Of a DNA stretch of 61,800 nucleotides, positions 32,895 through 42,168 are shown in pieces. The first letter of the stretch is position 1. Every line of letters begins with the position of its first letter. This DNA is from an uncultured Microcaldota archaeon. Its GTDB lineage: Archaea; Micrarchaeota; Micrarchaeia; Burarchaeales; Fermentimicrarchaeaceae. The notes under the pieces were generated by a model. It saw nothing but the letters and a program-made list of their open reading frames with translations, was not told the DNA's origin and searched no databases. The stretch spans positions 1 through 61,800 of the forward strand of contig CAISET010000033.1 in assembly GCA_903884505.1 (NCBI GenBank), in the 5' to 3' direction. The position numbers and the translations under genes were made by a program.

Positions 32895-32918
32895 TGTGCT
32901 GCCCTATGTGCTCTGACG

Positions 32919-35900
32919 TTAAAGTGCGGTCAGTCGTCCTGACCTTCTTTCCTCGCTCGTACCTGTGAGAATATGGACTTGCTCATTAGTTGCACGCTTA
33001 TACTTTTCAACCGCTTTCGCGATCTTTTCCTGGGCATGTCTCGAGCCCGACTCCCAGATGGCCTTGACTACGCGACCTTTCGCTTCTTCCTCTCTTTTCC
33101 TTACAACGAGCTTACAGAGGTTCGTAAGGAGCTTGTCCTCATTGTTCTTTCCTGTCTCAAACTCATAAAGGATGACCTCGTTACCCTTCACCTTTACGCA
33201 ATCGAACTCGCTATCACCGATTTTTATGCCAAGCGCCCTGTACGTTTCATTATCTGGGATGCGCTCAAACCGGTCGCCATCCTCGCAATCAGACAACGAC
33301 TCTTTGAAGTTCTGCACCGCCTTAATGTGCACAAAGCTTTCTGAACCATCTGCCTGTGGGCATCCGCTTTGGGCTTCTCTCCCAAAGGTTTTCCTGTAGA
33401 CGCTAAGTTTCGCTACTTCATAGTAGTAGCTGTTGTCGGGCGATCCCTGCCAATCCCGGATCAGACCCCTTTCTTTGAGTAAGGCCACATACCTGTTGCA
33501 ATCTCTGCCGAATCTGGGTACTCTCTTCAGTTGAGTCGGCTTGGCATACCCTAATCCTATATGCTCAAAAATGGCAAGGCACCCTGCGTTTGCCTTAAGC
33601 CATGCTATATCTACACTGTCAGGGTCTACCGGAGGCCCGACTTTCGGTTCTCCTACTTTGGGCTTTAAGTGGCCAGACATGGCCGTTCCCGCATCCGTGC
33701 ATTCGAACACAGTTACTTGCACGCCATCTTTCATGAAACTCTTCTTTGAAACGAAACCCTCGCGAACCAGCGCATTCATGAGCTTCAGCGGGTCGTTCTT
33801 TAGCTTGATTTGCGCGAGTTCGCTTTCTGAAATGATTTTGCGTTCAAGAACCAGCCTGAAGAGTTCCTTCCTCTCATCCTCGTAATCCGCCTTGTTGTCT
33901 TCGTTGACCATCTCGCCGAGTTCCTCGCAGTAGCCGTTTTCTTCCAAATATGACTGAACCCTCTTCTTCACGTCCTCTTCAGTCGGGGCTTCGACATGCT
34001 CTTCAGATACGTAAAACATGAATGGCGTAACATTAGTCCTCCGCCCATCCTTTTGTATCTCCAGCAGCTTGCAAACGCACTCGCGCGTATTAAGCTCTAA
34101 GAGCTTTGAGCTCACGGCTCCCGCGAGCTCCTTTTTCGCGTCCGCGCTCATGCCGAGGGAAAGGCAGGACTCCTTAGTGCTCTTCGCGTCCTGCTTGAAG
34201 ATGAACCGGTTTTGCGCGTGGCGCACGACATTTTCATCGATGCGGTCCAGGAAGTGGGTGCTGAATAGGAGGCCCACGCCCTTCTTCCTGAACGGCGGCA
34301 ACCGGCTCTCGAGGAAACGGGCGAACCCGGGCTCGTCCCAGGGGCCTGACTTGCACCTCAGTATCTCCTGCGCCTCATCGAAAATGAGGAGAAGCCTGCA
34401 CTCATCGTTTCCCCACTCGTCATAGACGGCGTCCGCGTAGCTGAGCGCCTGCGCAAACACGAAGGAGTAGAAGAGCGGTCTGTCCTCGAACGGTATTGCG
34501 CCTGTGCAGCAGACGCCGCCATGCTCGAACAGTGACTCGATCTTCACCCCGTGCTTGGATGAGAACTTGTTCAGCTTTGCGAGCTGCCTCAGCCCCTCCA
34601 GTGCGGAGGTCGGGATGCTTACATACTTGTCCAGCTTGCCCTCTGCGGAAAAGCGGCGCTGGATGGCTGCCTCAGACGCGCCTATAATCTTGCTGATGGA
34701 AGGCGCGGGGTCTTCCGCGTAAATCTCCGGAAGTATGCTTGAAAGGGCTTGCTTGAGCGGGCCGAGGTAGGGACCCGGCTCTAATGCTTTCGGGAGCCAG
34801 TTGCACAGGTCCCGTGCGAAGTAGTAGGGGTTCACTTTGTCAGGGCAGCGGACCGGGTTCATCGGCACGTCGCAGCTCTTGAAGTCGATAACCCCCATCT
34901 CAGGGTTTTCCATGGCGATTGCGAGAAGGTCTCTGCTCGGTCCGAACGCTATCACCTTTGTTCCGCTTTGCGCGGCGTGCTTTGCGATCTTGACCACGAG
35001 GGAGGTCTTTCCGCTGCCCGCCTGCCCGGAAACTACGGTGTGCGCGGTAAGGCTGCCCTTCAGCTTCCACCTGACTTCGCGGCCGCTTACCTTAAGGCCT
35101 TTCAGCACCTCGTGCCCGAGCAGCACCCCATCTTGAGAATCGAGATCGCCAGGGGGAAGGGGCTCGAAGCCCACTACACGCATTCGCTTGGCGAACTCCG
35201 GGGCGAAGAACATGAAGCGTGAGGCTCTCTCCCCTGAGAGGAGCTCGCCACCTGGGAGGGGGATTCCGCGCTCCAACCGCTCATCATAGTGAATGGGGAA
35301 CTCCCGGTTGGGGAACTTTGCGAGAAGATGGGCCTTGAGCTCGCCCGCGTCCTCGCCCAGCCCTATTAGGCTGACCTCGTAAACTGCATCGTTCGTGCTT
35401 ATGCACTTGTTCGCCATCGTGCATATCTCAGAAGCAACCTTGGTCACGTCGCTGTCCGCAACGACCATCTGGAAGTCCTGCTGTGAGGTGCCGCCACTGC
35501 CACCGCTGCGGATGCCCGTGGACTGCTGCACGATTTTGCTGAGCTTTTTCTCGTAGCTCTGGCCCAGCTCGCGCATGGCCTGCATACGGGCAGGTGAAAA
35601 GGAAACTATTAGCTTGCACCTCTTCCTGGTCAGTGGGCTGAAGATGTCCGCAAGGATGCTCGATTCCTCCTCCTTCCGCGCATACCTTATCGCGCCGACG
35701 CTTCCCGCGTTCGGGTCGGTAACGATGGACTCCCGCTCGGTCGGGAAAGCTACGAAGCGCCAGAACGTGTCCGTGTTCGCGGATGTCCAGTCCGCGCCGA
35801 GCGCCGGCATCTCGGTGTGTTCGAGCTCCACGCCCGGAAATGATTCGAAAGCGGATTCAACAAGCTTAGAGCTCAGCCCGTTTGTTATTATGTAGGCGCG

Positions 35901-36077
35901 CTCCTTCTCGAAATCGTATACTAGCGAAAATCCGCGGCCGTTCAGCTTCCTGACCATCTGGTCGTAGCGCAGGGATGATTCAGGAATAGACTTAAGCAGC
36001 CAGGCATTGCAGTCGGCGTACGTGGCACTGCCAAGCCAGTGCCTGCCGATTCTCACCGCCTTGTCGCGTTCAGCCAT
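32919..36077 (-). CDS. HerA/VirD4-like secretion ATPase with C-terminal nuclease-like domain
   Basis: About 1052 residues. The N-terminal 330 residues are unfamiliar. A HerA/FtsK-type motor follows: Walker A SGQAGSGKTS near residue 352, Walker B LLLIFDEAQEIL, and a STHFLDR sensor. Winged-helix-like segments follow (AQIKLKNDPLKLMNALVREG). The last 110 residues contain SEFDCVKVKGNEVILYEFET, which resembles a PD-(D/E)XK core. It probably acts as coupling protein or DNA pump of the transfer system. ATG 36077 overlaps the previous stop (TAATG). Confidence 0.78.
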   Translation of the reverse strand: MAERDKAVRIGRHWLGSATYADCNAWLLKSIPESSLRYDQMVRKLNGRGFSLVYDFEKERAYIITNGLSSKLVESAFESFPGVELEHTEMPALGADWTSANTDTFWRFVAFPTERESIVTDPNAGSVGAIRYARKEEESSILADIFSPLTRKRCKLIVSFSPARMQAMRELGQSYEKKLSKIVQQSTGIRSGGSGGTSQQDFQMVVADSDVTKVASEICTMANKCISTNDAVYEVSLIGLGEDAGELKAHLLAKFPNREFPIHYDERLERGIPLPGGELLSGERASRFMFFAPEFAKRMRVVGFEPLPPGDLDSQDGVLLGHEVLKGLKVSGREVRWKLKGSLTAHTVVSGQAGSGKTSLVVKIAKHAAQSGTKVIAFGPSRDLLAIAMENPEMGVIDFKSCDVPMNPVRCPDKVNPYYFARDLCNWLPKALEPGPYLGPLKQALSSILPEIYAEDPAPSISKIIGASEAAIQRRFSAEGKLDKYVSIPTSALEGLRQLAKLNKFSSKHGVKIESLFEHGGVCCTGAIPFEDRPLFYSFVFAQALSYADAVYDEWGNDECRLLLIFDEAQEILRCKSGPWDEPGFARFLESRLPPFRKKGVGLLFSTHFLDRIDENVVRHAQNRFIFKQDAKSTKESCLSLGMSADAKKELAGAVSSKLLELNTRECVCKLLEIQKDGRRTNVTPFMFYVSEEHVEAPTEEDVKKRVQSYLEENGYCEELGEMVNEDNKADYEDERKELFRLVLERKIISESELAQIKLKNDPLKLMNALVREGFVSKKSFMKDGVQVTVFECTDAGTAMSGHLKPKVGEPKVGPPVDPDSVDIAWLKANAGCLAIFEHIGLGYAKPTQLKRVPRFGRDCNRYVALLKERGLIRDWQGSPDNSYYYEVAKLSVYRKTFGREAQSGCPQADGSESFVHIKAVQNFKESLSDCEDGDRFERIPDNETYRALGIKIGDSEFDCVKVKGNEVILYEFETGKNNEDKLLTNLCKLVVRKREEEAKGRVVKAIWESGSRHAQEKIAKAVEKYKRATNEQVHILTGTSEERRSGRLTAL

Positions 36078-36421
36078 TATATCACGTATAAGAATCTCAG
36101 GGACAGAATCGCCAGGAAGATGAAGATGAGCGGGGGGAGAGTGTACCACTGGAACGACCTTATGCCCCTGTAGAAAAGGAGGTAGGTGGAGACCGCGGCA
36201 AATGTGAGCGCCAGAAAAGCGGTTGCGTAGAAGAGGTTGCCTCTTGCAAAGGCGAGCTCCAGCCCGGAAAAGCGGCCAGAGGATGCCAGCACGTATGCGA
36301 GCGCCTGCACTGCAGCCGTGATGTCCAGCGAAAAGACGAAGACTGTCGGGAAGAATGTAGCTGGGGAGAATGGATTCTCGGCCTTTTCTCCACCCATGCC
36401 TTCAAACGTCATGCTCTCCAT
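36077..36421 (-). CDS. Small secretion-locus membrane protein
   Basis: About 114 residues with three predicted membrane helices (around 20-45, 55-80 and 92-114). GGGGTGA precedes ATG 36421, and the gene is coupled to VirB4 upstream and to the HerA-like gene downstream. Position suggests a structural part of the channel. No homologue was recognised. Confidence 0.68.
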   Translation of the reverse strand: MESMTFEGMGGEKAENPFSPATFFPTVFVFSLDITAAVQALAYVLASSGRFSGLELAFARGNLFYATAFLALTFAAVSTYLLFYRGIRSFQWYTLPPLIFIFLAILSLRFLYVI

Positions 36422-36426
36422 TAGCG

Positions 36427-39099
36427 TCACCCCTTCTTGGCAAGGTCCTCCGGATGGGTTGTGAACATCTTGTACTCCTCCTCATCCACTATGTTCTTCA
36501 GGGGGATGAGGGTGTTGTTGATGAAGAGCAGGCCGCTCCCCGGCTCTGAGGTCAGGAGGAAGTTCTTCGCCGTTTCGTTGAGCTTGAACGTGCTCGCAAT
36601 GTCATCAATTATCGCGGGCTTCATCCTCAGCAGGAACTGCCATGAGGTGTTGGCCATCACCGCCCTGCCGGCCTTGCTCTGCAGCAGGTCGTAGACGTCC
36701 TGAGTCGCGAGGATAAGCCCGAGGTTGTGGTGCCTGCAGGTCTTCACAATGTTGAGCACGTAGCCTTCCTCCCCTTCGGTCTGCAGGAGCTTCCATGCCT
36801 CATCAATTACGAGGAACTTCTTCCGCAGGTCCTTCTTCATCTTGTTGTAGACGTATTCTAGGACAACGAACATCAGCATCCTGCGCACGTCCCTTGGGAG
36901 GGCACCGACCTTGAAGACCACGAACCTGTTGTCGAGGTTCTCCATGTGCGTCTGCTTGTTGATGAAGGAGTATGAGCCTTTCACAAATCTCCTAAGGCTC
37001 GTGGCAACCGTGGTGGCGGCCTCTGCGCGCTTCCCCGTGCTCTTCTTCCTCTCCATTTCCATGTGCTCGTAGAGGTCGGAGAGCAGGGGGGGTTCCTTCT
37101 TCCAGGTCTTCGGGTCCTTAGTGATGCCAGCCTTTGCATAAACTGTCTCAAATGCCTCATCGAGCAGGTCGCGCACCTCATCGCTCATGTCCGTAATGAA
37201 GAAGCGCATTAGGCTGTGGAGGAAGAAGTACTTCTCCTCCAGCGACTCCTCGCGGATGTCGAACGGATTGATAAATGCTTTTGAGGTTTCGCTGAATTCT
37301 ACGGTGGCACCGCCCAGCGCCTTTGACAGCGCGTTGTATTCGCCCTCATCACTCGGGTCCAGCACGAGCACGTCTATCCCCTGCTGAAGCCCTCTCTTGA
37401 GCAGCGTTTTGACGGCGAACGATTTCCCGCCGCCGCTCATGCCTAGGAGCAGGCCGTTGGCGTTCGCGAAGCTCCTCGAGAAGAGGTCACATATTACTGG
37501 CATGCCATCGAGCTGGTTCTTCCCGAACATTATCCCGGTTGGCTGGGGCTCGAAGAACGCGCTGACGAATGGGAAGCATGCGGCGGCTGAAGAGGAGGTC
37601 ATATTCCTCTTCGCAGAGAGATGGTCCACGGCCAGGGGCACAACGGACTTGAAAGCCAGGTCCATCTTGTTGTAGGTTGGCATGGGCTTGAGCCTGACTT
37701 CGTTAATTTTGGAGACTATGGTATCTGTCAGCAGGTTGAGCTTCTCCAGCGAGTCTGCCTCCACTAGGCAGTAGATTGAGCAGTTAAAGGCCCTCTCCGA
37801 GCCGCGCGTCAGCATATCTATGAGCTCCTGCGTGGACTGGCACTGCACGTTTTGGGAGTATGCAACTAGCTTGCCCGAGGCCTGGTCGGTCGCTATGTCC
37901 AACGTCTGCTTCTCGAGCATCTTGTTGTAATAGGAGATGGTTTCTGAGAAGTTCGTGGGTTGGATGTGCATGGAAAGGTGGAAAACGCCCTTTGCGGTTA
38001 TCAGCGGCTCAAGGAAGCCCGGAGCAACAACATCAGGATAGCCGGTCACCGCGAGCACCCGGTAGTACTTGTCATTGACCTGCAGGTGGTCCCTAGCCGT
38101 GTTTATGTATGAAGGGGAGAGGAGAAGGTCGAGCACTGATTCCGGCCGTTTGTAGTCAATAGGGAGCTTCTCCGCACTCGCGATCCTCTCTATCTCCTCG
38201 CCTGTTTCCTTCCATTTCTCGCGCCAGCCCTCGGCAACTGTGAGGGGGGTCAGGTATTCTGAGCTGAGCTCTGAGAGCGGCGAGAAGTATGTGGAATAGA
38301 GGCCGATGAGCTCGTCATCGCTGAGCCTTTTTGGCATGAGGCCGACGCTCCTCAGCTTTTCCATGCAGACGTTAATGCGCTGCTCGAGCTGGGTTGCCAT
38401 GCCCTTGGCGTCCCTCGCGCTCGCCGTCGCTGACTCCTTGCAAAGCGAAACCGCCACATAGAATGTGCGGTAGATGGTCTTCTCCTGCGCGATGTGGTTC
38501 CTGAAGAACCTTTCGAAATGCTCTACCACGTGCTGCAGCGCCTGGCTTTTCGTCTCCTTGACCTTGGCGCGCGTATTCGCGAAGAACGAGTCCAGGTCGA
38601 GATGGTTTGTCTTCACAAGAATCTGGATTGGGACGAGGTCGGCGCTCGAAGAGCCTGAGAGCGAGTCCAGGAAATTCTTGAACGCCACGAAGATTGAGAC
38701 CTGCTGCTTCTCGTCGAGCATGGCGAAATTGACGGGCTGGACGCGCATCACCGCCTTTATGTCGCCGTTCTTCATGTGGACGACGCCATCCCGGATGTCC
38801 GATATGTCCATGAACTCCCGAGCCTTGCCATCGAAGAAGCCGGCATTCTTTGGCGCCCTTCGGAAGGCGAGCTCGGTGTTCACCCAGCTCCTTAGATCGA
38901 GGAACATGAAGGCGAACGCGGCGATGCCGGCGAGCAGGGAGATTAGTAGCCTCAGCAAGATTGGGATGAAGTCGAACTGGAGGTTGAAGAAGGCGATGCC
39001 GAGCACAGCGATCGCCGCGTACATTATCTGCCTCCTGTTTAGCCCCCAGATTACCGTAGGCTCGTACTCGACGATTGCTTGCGGTATGTGGACATTCAT
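36427..39099 (-). CDS. virB4: VirB4-like secretion ATPase with VirB3-like N terminus
   Basis: An 890-residue protein. Residues 1-85 contain two membrane helices in a PrgI/VirB3-like arrangement (IMYAAIAVLGIAFF; then FRRAP). The rest is VirB4: Walker A LLLGMSGGGKSF near 553, Walker B KFLVIDEAWKLL near 775, and the C-terminal ATQDVYDLL. VirB3-VirB4 fusions are known in several T4SSs. It powers pilus assembly or substrate translocation at the inner face of the membrane. A GGTGATG ribosome site lies before the ATG. Confidence 0.92.
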   Translation of the reverse strand: MNVHIPQAIVEYEPTVIWGLNRRQIMYAAIAVLGIAFFNLQFDFIPILLRLLISLLAGIAAFAFMFLDLRSWVNTELAFRRAPKNAGFFDGKAREFMDISDIRDGVVHMKNGDIKAVMRVQPVNFAMLDEKQQVSIFVAFKNFLDSLSGSSSADLVPIQILVKTNHLDLDSFFANTRAKVKETKSQALQHVVEHFERFFRNHIAQEKTIYRTFYVAVSLCKESATASARDAKGMATQLEQRINVCMEKLRSVGLMPKRLSDDELIGLYSTYFSPLSELSSEYLTPLTVAEGWREKWKETGEEIERIASAEKLPIDYKRPESVLDLLLSPSYINTARDHLQVNDKYYRVLAVTGYPDVVAPGFLEPLITAKGVFHLSMHIQPTNFSETISYYNKMLEKQTLDIATDQASGKLVAYSQNVQCQSTQELIDMLTRGSERAFNCSIYCLVEADSLEKLNLLTDTIVSKINEVRLKPMPTYNKMDLAFKSVVPLAVDHLSAKRNMTSSSAAACFPFVSAFFEPQPTGIMFGKNQLDGMPVICDLFSRSFANANGLLLGMSGGGKSFAVKTLLKRGLQQGIDVLVLDPSDEGEYNALSKALGGATVEFSETSKAFINPFDIREESLEEKYFFLHSLMRFFITDMSDEVRDLLDEAFETVYAKAGITKDPKTWKKEPPLLSDLYEHMEMERKKSTGKRAEAATTVATSLRRFVKGSYSFINKQTHMENLDNRFVVFKVGALPRDVRRMLMFVVLEYVYNKMKKDLRKKFLVIDEAWKLLQTEGEEGYVLNIVKTCRHHNLGLILATQDVYDLLQSKAGRAVMANTSWQFLLRMKPAIIDDIASTFKLNETAKNFLLTSEPGSGLLFINNTLIPLKNIVDEEEYKMFTTHPEDLAKKG

Positions 39100-39107
39100 A
39101 GCATCAC

Positions 39108-40052
39108 CTATTCATGAACGGCTGGCGCGGACGACTTTGAAGAATCCATTTTGCCCGCAGAACTGGCCACACCTGCCGCTTTAGTTATTACCGGCATTAT
39201 TACGGAAATGATGGGAGCGTTTAGGACTATGAGCGCGCCTCCGAGTGCAAGGAGGGGCACAACAATCAGAGCCACAAGGCTGGCTAGAAATAGCATCAGC
39301 CTCAGAGTGACTTCAGCCGCCATATCTGCGATTGGAGCTGCCGTTATTTGATCGCTTGCTATGCTCATAACCGCCAGTATTATCGCAAACAGGATCTGCA
39401 GGCACATGGCAAACAGGAATATTTTGATGAGAGTGCTGCCTATGGACTTGGTCGGCCCAAAGAAATACATGAAGATCGCAACGGGAAAGAGTACCGCGCC
39501 TAGGAAGATGAAAGCTATGCGGAAAATGAGGACAAGAGCTGCCGCAACCGCGACAATGGCGGCGACGATTAGTAGCACAAGATGGGCGGGAACGATGCCA
39601 TCACCGGGAAATACGAGGCTTTGTATCACGAAAGACCCGGCAATGGCTTGCGCAACGTTAAGAAGGAGTTCATATATCTGCTTTGAAAGGACCACGAATA
39701 TGGCGCCTATAATGGTGTTCTGTATTGTCGAACGGGCCGATGTCTGGGTGGAAACGGCGCGGCTGGTCATTATCTGCAGTCCGTTAAATGTGAATATTAC
39801 TAGGTAGAGCGGCATGAGGAGCAGGAGCATCTGTGAGTGAAGGGTGACGATTCCTTGAGAGGCGAATGGGTTGGGGTTCATTGCGATCAACCCGCCGGCT
39901 ATAAGTAAGACTGCATCGAGAAATGCGATTATTGCCAGACTGATGGCATTCAGCAAAGCATTTACGATGTCCCCTGGGAGATTGTTCCAGTCCGTTGCTG
40001 CGGCAAAGCAGGGAAACAGGAGTATGAAAAGCAATAGCAACCTAATTTTCAT
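39108..40052 (-). CDS. VirB6/TrbL-like polytopic channel protein
   Basis: A 314-residue protein with a signal-like start (KIRLLLLFILLFPCFAAA) followed by about seven long hydrophobic segments and a short polar tail with SSAGKMDSSKSS. Size, topology and place next to VirB4 fit the VirB6/TrbL/CedA-type channel of DNA-transfer systems. GGAGGGGATCTC precedes the ATG. It overlaps the end of the preceding gene by 11 bp. Confidence 0.8.
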   Translation of the reverse strand: MKIRLLLLFILLFPCFAAATDWNNLPGDIVNALLNAISLAIIAFLDAVLLIAGGLIAMNPNPFASQGIVTLHSQMLLLLMPLYLVIFTFNGLQIMTSRAVSTQTSARSTIQNTIIGAIFVVLSKQIYELLLNVAQAIAGSFVIQSLVFPGDGIVPAHLVLLIVAAIVAVAAALVLIFRIAFIFLGAVLFPVAIFMYFFGPTKSIGSTLIKIFLFAMCLQILFAIILAVMSIASDQITAAPIADMAAEVTLRLMLFLASLVALIVVPLLALGGALIVLNAPIISVIMPVITKAAGVASSAGKMDSSKSSAPAVHE

Positions 40053-41595
40053 GAGATCCCCTCCCCATCAGGTACAGGCCGAACCCGGTTGCAGCCAGCA
40101 GCAGAATTGGTGGAGCGTATGCGAGCGAATCGGAAATGAGGGTTCCGCTATAGACTGTGATTGAGGTTATTTCTGAGGCAGGCGAGTATTCCCCATCGTA
40201 CTCGAACGAGGCGCGCAAGATGGAGTAATTGCGGTTTGGGTTTATCGTGAACAGGGCTGAGCCGTTGGGATCTGTTATTGCCGTAAGGTTGTCTGTTGCG
40301 TATTGCAGATGAATCGTCTTGCCGGATATGGGAGCATCGTTCCGTGCGAAATGGACTGTTACATTGATGGGTTTGTTTTCCTCGACGACGCGCGGGAGCT
40401 CAAATGCCAGCTTCCCGTTCAACGGGCAGGTGATGTTTGTCGCATTCGGGCCGTAGCCCAGCTCAAAAAGGTCGGAGAAAGAAACTAGGGCGTGGGAGCC
40501 ATTAAGGGCCTCCTTATAGTAGAGATGGCTGAACGTGAAGTTTAGGCTGGAACCGTTGGAACTGTAGTTGCTTGCGTACGTGAGTTGAGGGAATAGGGAT
40601 GCATTATTCACCACCACCGGCTCAATCACTTTGACCGGCGGCAATGCGGTGGTGAAGTCGTATCGCGAGCTATCAACCCGCACGCTGGCGGTGTTGAATG
40701 AAACGAGCATTTTGCGGAAAGGGCTGGATATGTTGGAGCGCACCATGCCGGCCGCAGCATCGTTGCCGTCGTCTGGGCAGAAGTACATCTCGATGGATGA
40801 GTTGGCACTGAATGAGTAGACATCGCGCAGCAGCGAGTCGCTCAATGTCACATTCTCATCGTCAATCTCTGTCCTGGCGTAGACACAATCGGTCTGATAT
40901 TTTATACAGCTGTCGTTCTCCTCTTCGCAGCAGTAGGTATTTGGCTCGTATATGTCCCTCTTCACCTGGATGCGGAGCGCCAATATGGATGTGGTGTTGA
41001 GGGCGCGAGTTGTGTTGCTCACATTGTAGGTGGCCATGCTGCCGTTTCCGATGTGCATGCCGTTTGCATATATCGGAATGTCTTCGGACTTGCTTAGAAC
41101 TGTGTAGACAGTCCCGCAGTCCGGGTCACTGCCGCCGCAGGTCGTGCCCCTGTTCGAGGCGTTTGCGGGCACTTCGAAATGGTAGCTGTAAGCGGACTGC
41201 ACGGAGCCGTTTGGCAGTACCCAGTGCTTCGGGATTTCTGGCTCAATCAGGGATGGCATCACCGTGACCTCCCGTATCCATGCGTCCTTGATGTATGTCT
41301 TGCTCTCAACCGTGGTGCCGTCAGGGGGGCACGGAATCCGGAGGTTGGCGTTGTAGCGATACACGTTTTCGAAAAGTGAATCGTTGTTCGAAAATGTGAT
41401 TACCATCGCCTCATGGAATTTCTGCTCGTCCGTGAATGTAGAGTTGCTGAGGATCCATGCTATGGGTGGGTAAGTGCGGTCTACGGTAGTTGCCCCGCCG
41501 AAAATCGGGTCGTAGCATGCCGCATAGGTCAGACTGCCGAAGAGGAGAAGTGTAGCGGCTGCGCGCATGCGCGTGACCATCCCAACACATCCCAT
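40042..41595 (-). CDS. Secreted, membrane-anchored secretion-locus protein
   Basis: About 517 residues: a signal peptide (AAATLLLFGSLTYAACYD), a long beta-rich, Asn/Thr-rich ectodomain with many N-glycosylation sequons, cysteine pairs (CCEEENDSC) and an Ig-like region near the end (KPINVTVHFARN), then one C-terminal helix (PPILLLAATGFGLYLMG). It could be a surface adhesin or envelope component of the transfer apparatus. It begins right after the pilin stop. No family was recognised. Confidence 0.72.
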   Translation of the reverse strand: MGCVGMVTRMRAAATLLLFGSLTYAACYDPIFGGATTVDRTYPPIAWILSNSTFTDEQKFHEAMVITFSNNDSLFENVYRYNANLRIPCPPDGTTVESKTYIKDAWIREVTVMPSLIEPEIPKHWVLPNGSVQSAYSYHFEVPANASNRGTTCGGSDPDCGTVYTVLSKSEDIPIYANGMHIGNGSMATYNVSNTTRALNTTSILALRIQVKRDIYEPNTYCCEEENDSCIKYQTDCVYARTEIDDENVTLSDSLLRDVYSFSANSSIEMYFCPDDGNDAAAGMVRSNISSPFRKMLVSFNTASVRVDSSRYDFTTALPPVKVIEPVVVNNASLFPQLTYASNYSSNGSSLNFTFSHLYYKEALNGSHALVSFSDLFELGYGPNATNITCPLNGKLAFELPRVVEENKPINVTVHFARNDAPISGKTIHLQYATDNLTAITDPNGSALFTINPNRNYSILRASFEYDGEYSPASEITSITVYSGTLISDSLAYAPPILLLAATGFGLYLMGRGSHEN

Positions 41596-41596
41596 T

Positions 41597-41926
41597 TCAG
41601 ACCCACGGGCAGTCTGTCACGGGATTTACGCCTGCGAAAAGCTTGCCGACCACATATGCCGCCATTATGACGACGATTATTCCGAGTATCACGTACTCCA
41701 GCATCGTCTTCGCCTCCCTGTGCTTTGCAGGATCGCTTGAGGATGTCATGAAGGCAACCCCGGAGTAGGAGAGCATCACCATTGCCACCGCGCCTGCAAT
41801 TTGTCGCAGGAGCGTGACGACTCCACATATGGCGGTTATTCCTGCATTTGGGTCCGCAGCTGCAGCGATGTTGAGCGCCGCGAAGAGCACCAGCATCACG
41901 GTGCAGACCAGTTTCATGTTTCTCAT
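41597..41926 (-). CDS. VirB2/TrbC-like conjugative pilin
   Basis: A 109-residue protein. The signal peptide (KLVCTVMLVLFAALNIAAA) ends near ADPNAG, leaving a short mature protein with two membrane helices (RQIAGAVAMVMLSYSGVAF and YVILGIIVVIMAAYVVG) joined by a small polar loop. This is the VirB2/TrbC/CedA1 pilin layout. A strong GGAGGAGA site precedes it. It is the first gene of the secretion operon, with the promoter and operator-like repeat directly upstream. Confidence 0.85.
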   Translation of the reverse strand: MRNMKLVCTVMLVLFAALNIAAAADPNAGITAICGVVTLLRQIAGAVAMVMLSYSGVAFMTSSSDPAKHREAKTMLEYVILGIIVVIMAAYVVGKLFAGVNPVTDCPWV

Positions 41927-41939
41927 TGAAATCTCCTCC

Positions 41940-42000
41940 GCTTATGATTTATTCTTATTTCATAAGCATTATGTTTTTAATGTAATAGATTTATATAAGT
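41940..42000. promoter_or_regulatory. Bidirectional promoter with 8-bp inverted repeat
   Basis: The sequence TTTATATAAGTATATG (about 41989-42004) gives TATA boxes on both strands for the divergent secretion and pilus operons. GCTTATGA (41940-41947) and TCATAAGC (41960-41967) are exact complements, lying at about the start of the secretion transcript and just ahead of its ribosome site. An operator for the adjacent AbrB-like regulator is a natural guess. Confidence 0.55.
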
Positions 42001-42020
42001 ATATGCTCAAAATAGTCCAC

Positions 42021-42164
42021 ATGGGAAAGTGCGTTTTGAAATTCGTCGCAAAAGTTTCGAAGTCAGGCAAGAGCTACTATGTTCGGATTCCCCTCTCTAG
42101 CGTCGAGAGCCACAGCCTCGCAGGGAAGTATGTTGACGTTGAGATAGGGACGCTGGACGAGTGA
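42021..42164 (+). CDS. AbrB/SpoVT-like small DNA-binding protein
   Basis: A 47-residue protein. KFVAKVSKSGKSYYVRIPLS followed by AGKYVDVEIG is the swapped-hairpin AbrB/MazE DNA-binding pattern. The TATA box lies about 27 bp upstream of ATG 42021, so it is leaderless; longer frames upstream are not convincing. It is the first gene of the pilus operon and sits at the shared promoter, so it probably regulates both operons. Confidence 0.7.
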   Translation: MGKCVLKFVAKVSKSGKSYYVRIPLSSVESHSLAGKYVDVEIGTLDE

Positions 42165-42168
42165 GGCC

